This document shows, piece after piece, positions 44,934 to 52,786 of a DNA stretch of 52,994 bases. Under the pieces are notes generated by a model. It was given only the letters and a program-made list of their open reading frames with translations. It was not told the DNA's origin and ran no database searches. A program made the translations under genes and the position numbers. The DNA comes from Clostridia bacterium. GTDB lineage: Bacteria; Bacillota; Clostridia; Christensenellales; Aristaeellaceae. How positions within the stretch are numbered: the stretch's first letter is position 1; each line of letters begins with the position of its first letter. The stretch spans positions 1 to 52,994 of the forward strand of contig JAFYDF010000077.1 of assembly GCA_017544935.1 (NCBI GenBank), given 5' to 3'.

Positions 44934-45689
44934 TCAGGGGGCCAGGTCGGGGAAATTGGCCGCAAGCCAGCACATATCGTCCTGCATCGGACCGATAAGT
45001 GAAAGCACGGGATGTCCTTCCTCGAGCAGCGCCATGTCTGTGCCGGGACGGTGTGGCTCGACTTTCAGGCCACTTTCCAGCCAGAAATAGATTGCTCCGC
45101 GCGGGCTCGTACGCCGCTCATAGGTGTCCAGATAGAAAGCGTCGCTCATCGGCGCAAGCCTGAGGGGTTTCCACTGCTCGGGCGGGAGCGAGGGGGCGTT
45201 CAGATTGAGCAGGCTCAGCCGTGGCAATGGGACGTCTTTCATACGCTCGGCCAGCGATATGGCCAGGCGTGCCAGGGTCAGACGCGTACGTTCATCTGCG
45301 TTATAACGGATGGATACGGCCATGGCGGGCATGTTGCACATTCTTGCTTCCCGTGCGGCGGAAACGGTGCCGCTGTAATAGGTAGCTGTACCTGCATTTT
45401 CACCGTTATTGATGCCCGAAAGCACGAAATCGATTGGTTCGTCACTGAGCAAACGGCCGAGCCGTGCGCAGTCGGCTGGTGTGCCGGCTACGGCATACGC
45501 TTTGGCATTCTCCCAGGGCACTTCACGTACGATCAGCGGAGCAGACAGCGTCAGATGATGACTGACAGCACTCTGCTGTGTCAGAGGTGCGCAAACGGTT
45601 ACCTTATGCCCACGCTCCAGAGCAGCGATGCTCAGAGATTTCAAACCGACGGCGTCGATCCCGTCATCATTGGTTAAGAGAAAATGCAT
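44934..45689 (-). CDS. surE: 5'/3'-nucleotidase SurE
   Basis: Metal-dependent phosphatase acting on nucleoside monophosphates, cytoplasmic. It has 251 residues. Motifs: TNDDGIDAVG with the two catalytic Asp, AVSHH-like (SAVSHHLTL), GTPADCARLG and SGINNGENAG. I start at the ATG at 45689 (MHFLLTNDDG) with AAAGGA 8 bases upstream; ten extra upstream codons have no site. It follows the secreted Cys-peptidase-like gene by 40 bp. Confidence 0.95.
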   Translation of the reverse strand: MHFLLTNDDGIDAVGLKSLSIAALERGHKVTVCAPLTQQSAVSHHLTLSAPLIVREVPWENAKAYAVAGTPADCARLGRLLSDEPIDFVLSGINNGENAGTATYYSGTVSAAREARMCNMPAMAVSIRYNADERTRLTLARLAISLAERMKDVPLPRLSLLNLNAPSLPPEQWKPLRLAPMSDAFYLDTYERRTSPRGAIYFWLESGLKVEPHRPGTDMALLEEGHPVLSLIGPMQDDMCWLAANFPDLAP

Positions 45690-45729
45690 GACAGCTATCC
45701 TTTCCGGGGAGGTTTTCAATGGTAACGGA

Positions 45730-46734
45730 TTACTTGATAAACAAATCGTCCCGTAGCCGGTAAAGCGTGCAGCCGCGGTTTTTCATGCAGATTGCATTTA
45801 CAAACCATTCGGCGGTGCGGACCGCATCATACTGCATGTATCCCCAGTGATATCCGTTCACATTATCATTCTTCATATTGCTGTCCGTCCAGTGCACTTC
45901 GTCGGTGACCGGGTCATAGTCAGCAATGAAGAGAAGGCTGTGCGGACCATTACCGTAATAGTAGTTGCCCGCCATCTGGAAGAAATCACCGGTCTGTACG
46001 CTTTCCAGAACCGCCCGGCAGTTCGCCATGTTTTCTTCCTTGGACAGTGAATTATCATAACGGAAGGAGGCGGCAATCTCAAAGGGATCCCCATCCGCAG
46101 CCGTTTCAATACGCCATTCGACTCCGTAATCATAAGGCGCACAGTTTACCTTGCTGTTGTTGAGCGGCATGTGCAGGGGAAGGTCCGGGTATTCCTTCAT
46201 GGCATAGGCATCCTTGAAAGTGTCAAACATCCGCATGACGAAATTCTTGCAGACACCACGGTCCCAATCCTCCTGTGCGGGTGCATGATAGTAATACGGA
46301 TCATGGAAGTTCTTGTAGGCCAGTGCAAACATGTCCTGGAACAGCTTCTCACGAGGGCCAAGGATCTGCACGGTCTGAACAGCCTGCATTTCGTAGCCGT
46401 ACTGATCACGCCCGCCGAAACCGATAACCGTGATAGTAGCACCTTCGGTGAACTGATAGGTATCAAACGTGTGAGAAATGGAATTTCCTTCTTCTTCCAC
46501 AGTAAGGGTGAGATCGCCGCTTGAGAAGGTCAGCTGAATGTGCTTCACGTTCCTGCCCTCAGCCTGGACGCGCAGTATACCGCCCTTTTCATAGGTCTGC
46601 CCACTGCCGGGTGTTACGATGGCTATGCTCGGGGCCGCTTCAAAGGACAGAAAAGAGGACTCTGTCTCTTCTCCCAGCGAGCAGGAAAAGAGAAAAAGAA
46701 AAGCCGCAAGCAGAAGGAATACAATGCGTTTCAC
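45730..46734 (-). CDS. Secreted Ig-like/papain-like (NlpC/P60 or CHAP-like) protein, probable lipoprotein
   Basis: 334 residues. The signal segment MKRIVFLLLAAFLFLFSC ends in a near-lipobox (LFSC), so lipidation at Cys18 is likely. An Ig-like beta domain (about 33-125) follows. The C-terminal domain (about 130-334) has a Cys at GVCKNFV and a His at GPHSLLFIADY, then WTDSN: the order Cys-His-polar of papain-like NlpC/P60 and CHAP peptidases. Not matched to a named family with certainty. Probably acts on peptidoglycan or on peptides outside the membrane. Confidence 0.7.
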   Translation of the reverse strand: MKRIVFLLLAAFLFLFSCSLGEETESSFLSFEAAPSIAIVTPGSGQTYEKGGILRVQAEGRNVKHIQLTFSSGDLTLTVEEEGNSISHTFDTYQFTEGATITVIGFGGRDQYGYEMQAVQTVQILGPREKLFQDMFALAYKNFHDPYYYHAPAQEDWDRGVCKNFVMRMFDTFKDAYAMKEYPDLPLHMPLNNSKVNCAPYDYGVEWRIETAADGDPFEIAASFRYDNSLSKEENMANCRAVLESVQTGDFFQMAGNYYYGNGPHSLLFIADYDPVTDEVHWTDSNMKNDNVNGYHWGYMQYDAVRTAEWFVNAICMKNRGCTLYRLRDDLFIK

Positions 46735-46796
46735 GGCAGTACCTCACAATCATTATTTCCGCTTCCAATGTACAGCAATGGGGACGAAAAGTCAAA

Positions 46797-46823
46797 TAAA
46801 AAAGCGGGCCATAATGGCCCGCT
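46797..46823 (-). terminator. Terminator of rplJ-rplL
   Basis: 9-bp perfect stem AGCGGGCCA / TGGCCCGCT, 3-base loop; on the minus strand followed by TTTTTTATTTG. Confidence 0.95.
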
Positions 46824-46837
46824 TACGCAAGACTTGA

Positions 46838-47212
46838 TTACTTGATCTCGCACTTGGCGCCAACAGCGGCGAACTGCTCGACGATCTTGGTGGCTTCTTC
46901 CTTGGAGACGCCTTCCTTGATGGTCTTGGGAGCGGATTCGACGAATTCCTTGGCTTCCTTCAGGCCCAGACCGGACACGACTTCGCGCACGACCTTGATG
47001 ACCTTGATCTTCTCAGCGCCGGCTTCGGTCAGCACGACGTTGAACTCAGTCTGCTCTTCAGCGGGAGCAGCAGCAGCAGCGGGGGCAGCGCCAACAGCGG
47101 CGACGGGGGCAGCGGCAGAAACGCCGAATTCTTCTTCCAGAGCCTTAACCAGGTCCATCAGTTCGATGACGGACATACCTTTTACGGCTTCAATAAATTC
47201 CGCATGAGTCAT
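46838..47212 (-). CDS. rplL: 50S ribosomal protein L7/L12
   Basis: 124 residues, stalk protein that recruits translation GTPases. N-terminal dimer domain (1-34), an Ala/Pro hinge ([21 protein letters not shown], 33-53), and the globular C-terminal domain with the conserved [26 protein letters not shown] helix. ATG start with TGGAGGT upstream. Highly biased codons. It follows rplJ by 53 bp. Confidence 0.98.
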   Translation of the reverse strand: MTHAEFIEAVKGMSVIELMDLVKALEEEFGVSAAAPVAAVGAAPAAAAAPAEEQTEFNVVLTEAGAEKIKVIKVVREVVSGLGLKEAKEFVESAPKTIKEGVSKEEATKIVEQFAAVGAKCEIK

Positions 47213-47265
47213 GAGAATTGACCTCCATTTAATTTTAGATTGATGTTAGGATTTTTAGGCAGCGA

Positions 47266-47772
47266 TTACTCTTCGCCAGCCTGCTTTTTGCGCAGAGCTT
47301 CCAGGAAATAGACCAGCTTGGCCACGGGAGCCTGCAGAGAACCGACCATACGAGCCAGCAGTACCTCGCGCGGAGGCAGTTCGCTCAGGGCCTTAACCTG
47401 ATCGACAGACAGCACAGCGCCATCCATCAGACCGGCCTTGACAGTCAGACGACCGTCGCTCTTAGTCTTGTTGATGAAGTCATACACGATCTTGGCGGGG
47501 GCCACGGGATCGCTCATGCCGAATGCATAGGCGCTGGGGCCTTCAAGCGTGTGATCCAGACCGGTGATGCCCATATCGTCCAGTGCGCGGCGTACCAGCG
47601 TATTCTTCAGCACGCAGTATTCAACACCCGCAGCACGGAACTGATTGCGCAGCTCAGTCACTTCTTCTACCGTGATGGCGTTGTAGCTGACCACGACCAT
47701 GCTCTTGGCGTTCTTCAGCTTCTCGCTGATCTCGGCGACCTTGACCTTCTTTGCTTCAAAGTTCTTGCTCAT
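47266..47772 (-). CDS. rplJ: 50S ribosomal protein L10
   Basis: 168 residues, anchors the L7/L12 stalk to 23S rRNA. Family blocks: YNAITVEEVTELRNQFRAAGVEYCVLKNTLVRRAL and LEGPSAYAF. The start is the ATG at 47772 (MSKNFEAKK); the long in-frame opening upstream runs through the L10 leader RNA and is not translated. The genes next to it are not rplK/rplA or rpoB/rpoC, so this pair stands apart from its usual cluster, at least on this side. Confidence 0.97.
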   Translation of the reverse strand: MSKNFEAKKVKVAEISEKLKNAKSMVVVSYNAITVEEVTELRNQFRAAGVEYCVLKNTLVRRALDDMGITGLDHTLEGPSAYAFGMSDPVAPAKIVYDFINKTKSDGRLTVKAGLMDGAVLSVDQVKALSELPPREVLLARMVGSLQAPVAKLVYFLEALRKKQAGEE

Positions 47773-47802
47773 TCTTTCGTTGCACCTTCTCTCCGGCTGA
47801 GT

Positions 47803-47932
47803 GTAAAAAGAAGCCCCTGTGCATGGGCACAAGGGCATAATAACATTCATGCGCTTGCACCTCGGCTGGCGGCTTTCGCCTTCAAGTGCTTTCGCACACC
47901 TGCTGTCTGTGGCACAGACTCTTTTTGAGCCA
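47803..47932 (-). promoter_or_regulatory. Ribosomal protein L10 leader with attenuator
   Basis: The transcript carries ACAGACAGCAGGTG and GCCGAGGTGCAAG, the conserved flanks of the L10 leader, which L10(L12)4 binds to mimic its rRNA site. An intrinsic terminator follows: GCCCTTGTGC / GCACAGGGGC (47811-47834), then TTCTTTTT. When L10 is in excess the complex favours the terminator and shuts off rplJL. Confidence 0.85.
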
Positions 47933-47938
47933 AGAGAT

Positions 47939-47967
47939 ATGTTACCATATCCAACGTGCAGTGTCAA
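47939..47967 (-). promoter_or_regulatory. Promoter of rplJ-rplL
   Basis: Minus strand TTGACA (47962-47967), 17-bp spacer, TAACAT (47939-47944). Transcription starts near 47932. Confidence 0.8.
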
Positions 47968-47995
47968 GCGTTTTTTTGATTAAAATCCGCAAAAA

Positions 47996-48907
47996 TCAGA
48001 TATCCAGGATCCCCAGAATGATGATTCCGGCGACGGTGACCGCAATGGCCATGTAATGCTTCCAACTGAGCTTTTCCTTAAGGAAGAGCCGGCTCCAGAG
48101 AACAGAAGCAACACAGTAGGAAGAGATAATCGGTGCAGAGAAAGCGACGTGGGAACTGTCGGCCAGGGCATAGATGTAGAAGAACTGGCCGGCGGTCTCA
48201 AAGATCGCACCGGTATACTTGGGAGCTTCCTGACGCGCGATGAGCTTCTGTTTCTTGATAACCAGCACATAGAAGGCGCAGATGATGCCCATCACAAGGA
48301 AAGTAAGCTCATATGCGACGTTCGCTGAGTCCTCGTCCAGCTTTTCAAGAACGATGCTGTCGGCAAAGGTTCCCAGAGCGTCGAGCAGACAGTAGATCAC
48401 AGGCAGTAAGATGGCCAGAAAACTCTTGGCATAATGGTGATTGGAGGCATCCTGGCGTGCACGGCGAAGGTCTTCATCCTCATGCGCTTCGATGAATCCG
48501 AGCCCGATAACGCCCAGACATACCAGCGCAACTGCGACGAGAGAGATGGGCGGCAGGTCTTCGCTGAGACCGGCAGTGGCCAATGTCAGTACTGCAACAA
48601 TCGCACCGGAACTGTTGCAGATCGGAGAAGAAATTGAAAGCTCGATATACCGCAGGCCGAGATAGCCGATGGTCATTGAGAGGATATACAGGCAGGAGAC
48701 GGGCAAATAAGTGACGATGATGCTCCAATTGATCTCAACACCGTTGAAGAAAACCTCATATGCCGCATGCAGGCCCATGACAACGCCCACAGCGGTAACC
48801 ATCTTGAGATGACTGTAGCGGTCACGGCTGTCCTGACAGCCAATTTTGGAGAAAAGATCAGAGCCGCTCCAGAAAAGCAGGGCGGCAAGGGAAAACCATA
48901 ACCACAT
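47996..48907 (-). CDS. DMT/EamA family transporter
   Basis: 303 residues, about ten hydrophobic helices in two EamA halves (1-140 and 160-303). Acidic, non-membrane linker near 140-160 (EAHEDEDLRRARQDASNHHY). Members export amino acids, sugars or metabolites; substrate unknown. It shows LYILSMTIGYLGLRYIELSISSPICNSSGAIVA (helix 3-4), typical of EamA. Start 48907 follows the phosphoesterase stop by 6 bp, so the two share a transcript. Confidence 0.88.
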   Translation of the reverse strand: MWLWFSLAALLFWSGSDLFSKIGCQDSRDRYSHLKMVTAVGVVMGLHAAYEVFFNGVEINWSIIVTYLPVSCLYILSMTIGYLGLRYIELSISSPICNSSGAIVAVLTLATAGLSEDLPPISLVAVALVCLGVIGLGFIEAHEDEDLRRARQDASNHHYAKSFLAILLPVIYCLLDALGTFADSIVLEKLDEDSANVAYELTFLVMGIICAFYVLVIKKQKLIARQEAPKYTGAIFETAGQFFYIYALADSSHVAFSAPIISSYCVASVLWSRLFLKEKLSWKHYMAIAVTVAGIIILGILDI

Positions 48908-48913
48908 ATATTT

Positions 48914-49789
48914 TTATTCCTTTCCAGATGATTTAAGAGTAATAAGATGATACTGAGCGGGTGCCCCGAAACGGATAGACAGCCAGGAAGTTCCCACACC
49001 ATTCGAGATGATGATAGGCACGCCCTTTTCTGTCTTCATTCCGCTGTTGAAACGGTTGCCGTAGAAAAAACCATATCGGCTGGCAGTATGCGGGGCAATG
49101 CCGAAAAAAGCAATCTGTCCGCCGTGTGTATGTCCGCAGACAGCCAGATCAAAGAACGGCGGCGCAGCAACGTCGAATGCGTGGGGGAGTGCATCGGGGG
49201 AATGCGGTGCATAGAGCACAAAATCAGAGTTTCTGACTTGAGCGGCCACACCGGCGAAATCGGGTGTTCCGTGATTGAAATCATCGGTTGAGCACAACGC
49301 CAAGGTCCGGCCGTTCCGGGTAAGCGTCAGCGCGCTGTTAATCAACGGGGTTACACCGCGTTCCTTCATTGCAGTACAGAACGGTTCTGCCGGACCTTCA
49401 GCACGGTCATGATTGCCTAGTACGGCGCAGACTGCAAGCTTTGCATGAAGCTCAGGGACGATTTTCCAGAAAGCAAGCGCCTGCGACGTATCCTCACCGT
49501 AATCGCCGCCCAGCAGCACTACATCGGGATCCAGTGCATTCAGGCGTTCTGCGAGATCACGGACGCGGGTTTCGTCGAGCAGCACTCCGTAATGAATATC
49601 AGAAGCATAAGCAATGCGCAGACCATCAAAAGCATCCGGTAATTTTGCTGAACTCACGGCGTATTCCTTCAGATTCAGTTCAGCTGCGGCACGGAAAGGA
49701 GGCAGTCGGCGGAAAAACCGGTGCTTTGCCAGAAACGCACCTGGCATCCAAGGCTTATGCGGCGGATGAACGGGCTTCAAACGGCGCAT
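48914..49789 (-). CDS. Calcineurin-like metallophosphoesterase
   Basis: 291 residues. Metal-binding motifs are complete and in order: SDIHYG, GGDYGED, GNHDR, and GHTHGGQ. The N-terminal 35 residues are basic and Pro-rich without a clear helix, so soluble or peripheral. Family includes YkuE/YaeI-type phosphoesterases acting on cell-envelope or nucleotide substrates. ATG start at 49789 with AAAGGAGG 6 bases before; an upstream extension of ten codons lacks a site. Confidence 0.93.
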   Translation of the reverse strand: MRRLKPVHPPHKPWMPGAFLAKHRFFRRLPPFRAAAELNLKEYAVSSAKLPDAFDGLRIAYASDIHYGVLLDETRVRDLAERLNALDPDVVLLGGDYGEDTSQALAFWKIVPELHAKLAVCAVLGNHDRAEGPAEPFCTAMKERGVTPLINSALTLTRNGRTLALCSTDDFNHGTPDFAGVAAQVRNSDFVLYAPHSPDALPHAFDVAAPPFFDLAVCGHTHGGQIAFFGIAPHTASRYGFFYGNRFNSGMKTEKGVPIIISNGVGTSWLSIRFGAPAQYHLITLKSSGKE

Positions 49790-49836
49790 AGCGAACCTCC
49801 TTTCATAGTGACGTCCCATATTTTATCATAAATGAA

Positions 49837-49859
49837 AGGCAGGTGACAATCACCTGCCT
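49837..49859 (-). terminator. Terminator downstream of the 6S RNA
   Basis: 10-bp perfect stem AGGCAGGTGA / TCACCTGCCT with a 3-base loop; minus strand continues TTCATTT. A run of six T also lies just before it, at the 3' end of the 6S RNA. Confidence 0.85.
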
Positions 49860-49866
49860 GAAAAAA

Positions 49867-50070
49867 CTCAATCGGATGCCCCAAAGTGCCGCTGTGCTCT
49901 ATTTTTTCACCCGCTATGTTAAGCAGGCCGGTGCCCTGCAGTCGCTTGCCGCCTTCCCCTGGCATGCCAGAAGCACGGGGGCGTGACGTCCACGCCTTGA
50001 CGCGGGCTCCGTTTAATGAAATGTGGGTAAAAACAGAACACTGGCCTGTTACACCCCAGGAACATCCTTT
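49867..50070 (-). ncRNA. ssrS: 6S RNA
   Basis: A transcript of about 204 bases that mimics an open promoter and holds sigma-A RNA polymerase. It folds as the family does. The closing stem is GGATGTTCC (50059-50067) with GGGGCATCC (49874-49882), nine pairs. A second long helix pairs GTGTTCTGTTTTTACCC (50025-50041) with GGGTGAAAAAATAGAGCAC (49894-49912). An unpaired stretch with ACATTTCATT then follows. Primary sequence also matches the proteobacterial 6S at several points (GATGTTC, GGGCCAG-like GGCCAG, ATTTCAT, GGAGC, GCATGCC, CAGCGGC, GGCATC). It has its own perfect promoter and a terminator. No protein frame of note fits. Confidence 0.85.
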
Positions 50071-50076
50071 ATCTGT

Positions 50077-50105
50077 ATTATAGCGAGAACAGCAAGCAGT
50101 GTCAA
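50077..50105 (-). promoter_or_regulatory. Perfect consensus promoter of the 6S RNA
   Basis: Minus strand TTGACA (50100-50105), 17-bp spacer, TATAAT (50077-50082). The -35 lies 8 bp past the end of the upstream GNAT gene. Confidence 0.9.
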
Positions 50106-50112
50106 GTGTTTT

Positions 50113-50667
50113 TCAGCTTTTTCTGTCCTCGGATAATAGACCATAATTGCATATGTCCGCCCAACTTCCATCGGCACGCTTGCGCTCTCCACGTGTAATT
50201 CCTTCCAGCCGCATACCGCATTTCTGCATGACACGGCCGGAGGCTGGATTCTGAATATCATGACGCAGGGAAATGCGATGAAAACCCACAGTGTCAAACA
50301 GGTAATCCATGACGGCTGAGAGAGCTTCGGTCATGAGACCCTGGTTCCAGAAACGTCTGCTCAGGCAGTAGCCGATTTCACAGCTTTCTCTATCCTCGTT
50401 CCAGCGCGAGACAGCGATATCGCCGATAAGTTCGCCGTTGTGCTCGATTCCCCAATGGTAAACGGTGGGGCTTTCATAACCTTCGATCCACATATCGATC
50501 AGTTGTTTGGTAACATCGATCGATGCATGCGGGTTCCAGGAGAGATAGGATGCTACTTTCGGATCGCTCAGCCAATTGGCAAAGGCCATCTGTTCATCGC
50601 CACTGCGATAAGGACGCAGTACGAGGCGCGGCGTATGCAGGACCTGGGAACCGGAATGATGCAGCAT
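50113..50667 (-). CDS. RimJ/RimL-type GNAT acetyltransferase
   Basis: 184 residues. Opens with TPRLVLRPYRSGDEQ, typical of the RimJ/RimL branch, then HNGELIGDIAVSRW and the motif A region IGYCLSRRFWNQGLMTEALSAVMDYLF, followed by NPASGRVMQKCGMRLEG. Targets range from ribosomal protein N-termini to antibiotics or amines. ATG start with AGGAGGT upstream, and the ribosome site overlaps the TlpA stop, so it is the last gene of the redox operon. Confidence 0.9.
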   Translation of the reverse strand: MLHHSGSQVLHTPRLVLRPYRSGDEQMAFANWLSDPKVASYLSWNPHASIDVTKQLIDMWIEGYESPTVYHWGIEHNGELIGDIAVSRWNEDRESCEIGYCLSRRFWNQGLMTEALSAVMDYLFDTVGFHRISLRHDIQNPASGRVMQKCGMRLEGITRGERKRADGSWADICNYGLLSEDRKS

Positions 50668-50676
50668 TGAGACCTC

Positions 50677-51234
50677 CTACTTCTGCAGCAACGGGAGTAT
50701 GATTGCTTCAAGCGTGGGATAATCCAGGGAACCGGTCTTATTATAGACTATGACACCGTTCCGGTCGATGACTACGGTTTGCGGCAGCATCATGGAACCT
50801 CCAAGGCTTGTCAGAATACTGCCGTCAGCATCAAGTGCAAAGGGAATGGTATAGTCATAGTCGTTAAGGTATGCCAGCCAGTCTTCAGTCAGCAGCGATG
50901 CGTGCAGTGCAATTACAGAGAGCTGCTCACTGTATGTGTCCGACAGCTGCTGGAAGTTTGGAAGCTCGAGCACACAGGGCCCGCACCAGGTGGCCCAGAA
51001 ATTGATCACAACTGGCTTGCCCAGATGCTCGCTGAGGCGGAACTGACTACCGCCGGCCGTTTCCACAGAAAACTCGGCACAGTGCATTCCCAATTCGCTG
51101 CCGACAGGGATACTGCTGTAATCAGACGAAAATGGCTGCGCCTGCACTTCATGGCCGGGAAGATTAACATAAATAATCACACCTGCCAGAAAGAGCAGGG
51201 CTATACACCAGGACAAAACAGACTTACGATTCAT
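50677..51234 (-). CDS. TlpA-like thioredoxin-fold protein, membrane-anchored
   Basis: 185 residues. An N-terminal signal anchor (about 7-24) and a TlpA/ResA-type domain (45-185) with the redox motif WCGPC (Cys84, Cys87) and the cis-Pro in MMLPQTVV. Faces outside the membrane and reduces or oxidises thiols of secreted proteins. The start at 51234 overlaps the end of the polyferredoxin gene by 11 bases. Companion genes suggest electrons reach it through that membrane protein, not CcdA. Confidence 0.93.
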   Translation of the reverse strand: MNRKSVLSWCIALLFLAGVIIYVNLPGHEVQAQPFSSDYSSIPVGSELGMHCAEFSVETAGGSQFRLSEHLGKPVVINFWATWCGPCVLELPNFQQLSDTYSEQLSVIALHASLLTEDWLAYLNDYDYTIPFALDADGSILTSLGGSMMLPQTVVIDRNGVIVYNKTGSLDYPTLEAIILPLLQK

Positions 51235-52081
51235 GCCTACTGATCCTCTTCCAGTCAATTGCCTTTTCCGGGCAGACATTACGGCATGCGCCGCATTGGA
51301 TGCATTCATGGTCGCCGATACTGCGGATATCCACTGGACAGGCAGCCTTGCAAAGGCCACAGTGCGTGCAGCGGCCTGTATCTACTGTCACGCCCAAAAG
51401 ACTTACGCGCGAAAACAGTCCATAGATAGCACCCAGCGGGCAAAGAAAACGGCAGAAAACACGGTAAATGAATACGGACAAGGTTGCAAGTCCGACCATG
51501 ATCACAAACTTGCCCGTGAACAGCCCGTTCAGCAGGGATAAGTGCTCCTCGTTTACAGGGTTTGACAGAAGGCCGACTGCACCTTCCAGCGTTCCCGCCG
51601 GACAGATATACTTGCAGAATGCTGGCATTGCAACACCGCGCGCGGCATAATACAGGGGAATGGAAACAACAAAAACAGCGAGCAGCAGATACTTGATATA
51701 ACTGAGTACATGTGTCAAGCGGCTCTTCTTCAACTTTGGGGTCGGGATCTTATGCAGCAGTTCCTGAATCAGTCCGACAGGGCAGAGAAAACCGCATATG
51801 GTACGCCCGAAGATCAAACCGAACAGCATCAGAATGCCGAAAATATAATATGGGGCGCGTGTGTGAACGGATGCCAGTGCGTTCTGCAGTGCACCCAAGG
51901 GGCAGGCACCAACCGCACCGGGACAGGAATAACAGTTTAGACCTGGTACACACACGTTTTTCAACGGGCCGGTATATATTTTTCCGGATATGAAGCCTTT
52001 GACATGAGCGTTATACAGCAGAGCCGCATAGAGCTGGATCAGACGGCGATTGCTGGGCTTCAGACTTTTCAGGTCAGCCAA
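51224..52081 (-). CDS. Membrane polyferredoxin (NapH-like 4Fe-4S protein)
   Basis: 285 residues with about four to five transmembrane helices (80-95, 130-150, 195-215 among them). It carries the NapH/CcoG signatures C-x3-CP three times: Cys96/100, Cys156/160 and Cys210/214. An N-terminal Cys44, 50, 53, 60 set precedes them. Two C-terminal 4Fe-4S ferredoxin motifs follow (Cys238-241-244-248 and Cys260-263-266-270). This architecture moves electrons between a cytoplasmic ferredoxin pool and membrane or exported partners. The start is a TTG inside the end of the upstream CXXC gene. Confidence 0.93.
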   Translation of the reverse strand: MADLKSLKPSNRRLIQLYAALLYNAHVKGFISGKIYTGPLKNVCVPGLNCYSCPGAVGACPLGALQNALASVHTRAPYYIFGILMLFGLIFGRTICGFLCPVGLIQELLHKIPTPKLKKSRLTHVLSYIKYLLLAVFVVSIPLYYAARGVAMPAFCKYICPAGTLEGAVGLLSNPVNEEHLSLLNGLFTGKFVIMVGLATLSVFIYRVFCRFLCPLGAIYGLFSRVSLLGVTVDTGRCTHCGLCKAACPVDIRSIGDHECIQCGACRNVCPEKAIDWKRISRHES

Positions 52082-52526
52082 GACCGATACACTCCGTGCA
52101 GATCATAATTGCCTTGATGAGCACATCGTGCATGCCACCGTTTGCGATTCCCAGCACAATCAGCAATATGGCAGCAGCAAGCAGGGCGAATCGGACTATC
52201 CGCTGTGCAGAGAAGCGGGAAGAAGGAAACATGGGGCCAGTAGTACGTAAGGCGGTTTTCACCGAAGGCCGCAGCGCACTCCAGAGACATCCGAGAAGTG
52301 CGGTGGTAATGAAGCCGATCAGTACCGGCATGGAGATGCGCAGCATGGCAGCGATTTTTTCACGGCTGAAAACGGGGGTAAGCAGTTGACCGCCTGCATT
52401 CTGATTGTCCCCCGAATTTCCACGAACCCAGAGCAGGATGCACTGTATGCTCAGCAACAGGCCGCAGACTACTGCATATGCGGACAAGAATATTCTGTAT
52501 AGATCGTGCGCGCCGCGCTTTTTCAC
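52074..52526 (-). CDS. Membrane protein with C-terminal CXXC (CD1871A-like) motif
   Basis: 150 residues from the GTG at 52526, which sits 8 bases after GGGAG. Three hydrophobic helices (about 14-34, 64-84 and 112-132) and a C-terminal tail HDVLIKAIMICTECIGLG. That tail (K-A-I-x-I-C-x-x-C-I-G-x-G) matches the small CD1871A CXXC proteins of clostridia, which are usually about 50 residues and accompany a polyferredoxin and a TlpA gene. Here extra N-terminal helices are added. A shorter start at ATG 52232 (52 residues) would give the bare CD1871A form, but has no ribosome site. Overlaps the next gene by 8 bases. Function unknown; redox relay is inferred. Confidence 0.65.
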   Translation of the reverse strand: MKKRGAHDLYRIFLSAYAVVCGLLLSIQCILLWVRGNSGDNQNAGGQLLTPVFSREKIAAMLRISMPVLIGFITTALLGCLWSALRPSVKTALRTTGPMFPSSRFSAQRIVRFALLAAAILLIVLGIANGGMHDVLIKAIMICTECIGLG

Positions 52527-52786
52527 AGTAGCCGCTCCCTTCATGACGTATGGCGGCGGACACCCGTGACCTTTAGTCATGGGAGGAGCCGCCTTCCTCC
52601 TTTGTGGATGATATTTGTCGGTTGTCAGTTGAAATAATTGGTGAAATCGGTGATAATGAAACTGTGATGGTGTGACATGATATCCTTCAGTATACAGACT
52701 TAGTATCAGCGTTGCGTTTCCAAGGACTGTTGCCGGGGATGCCGTTGTGATTTGCAAATGATCGGATGCGGAAGGGGGTGAGAGAG

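Noticed and set aside
47773..47967. In-frame upstream extension of rplJ giving a 233-residue protein
   Set aside because: The extension is the promoter, L10 leader and attenuator; L10 proteins begin at the MSKNF-like start.
49777..49965. Small protein gene of 62 codons within the 6S RNA region
   Set aside because: It overlaps the 6S RNA and its terminator and has no ribosome site or homology pattern.
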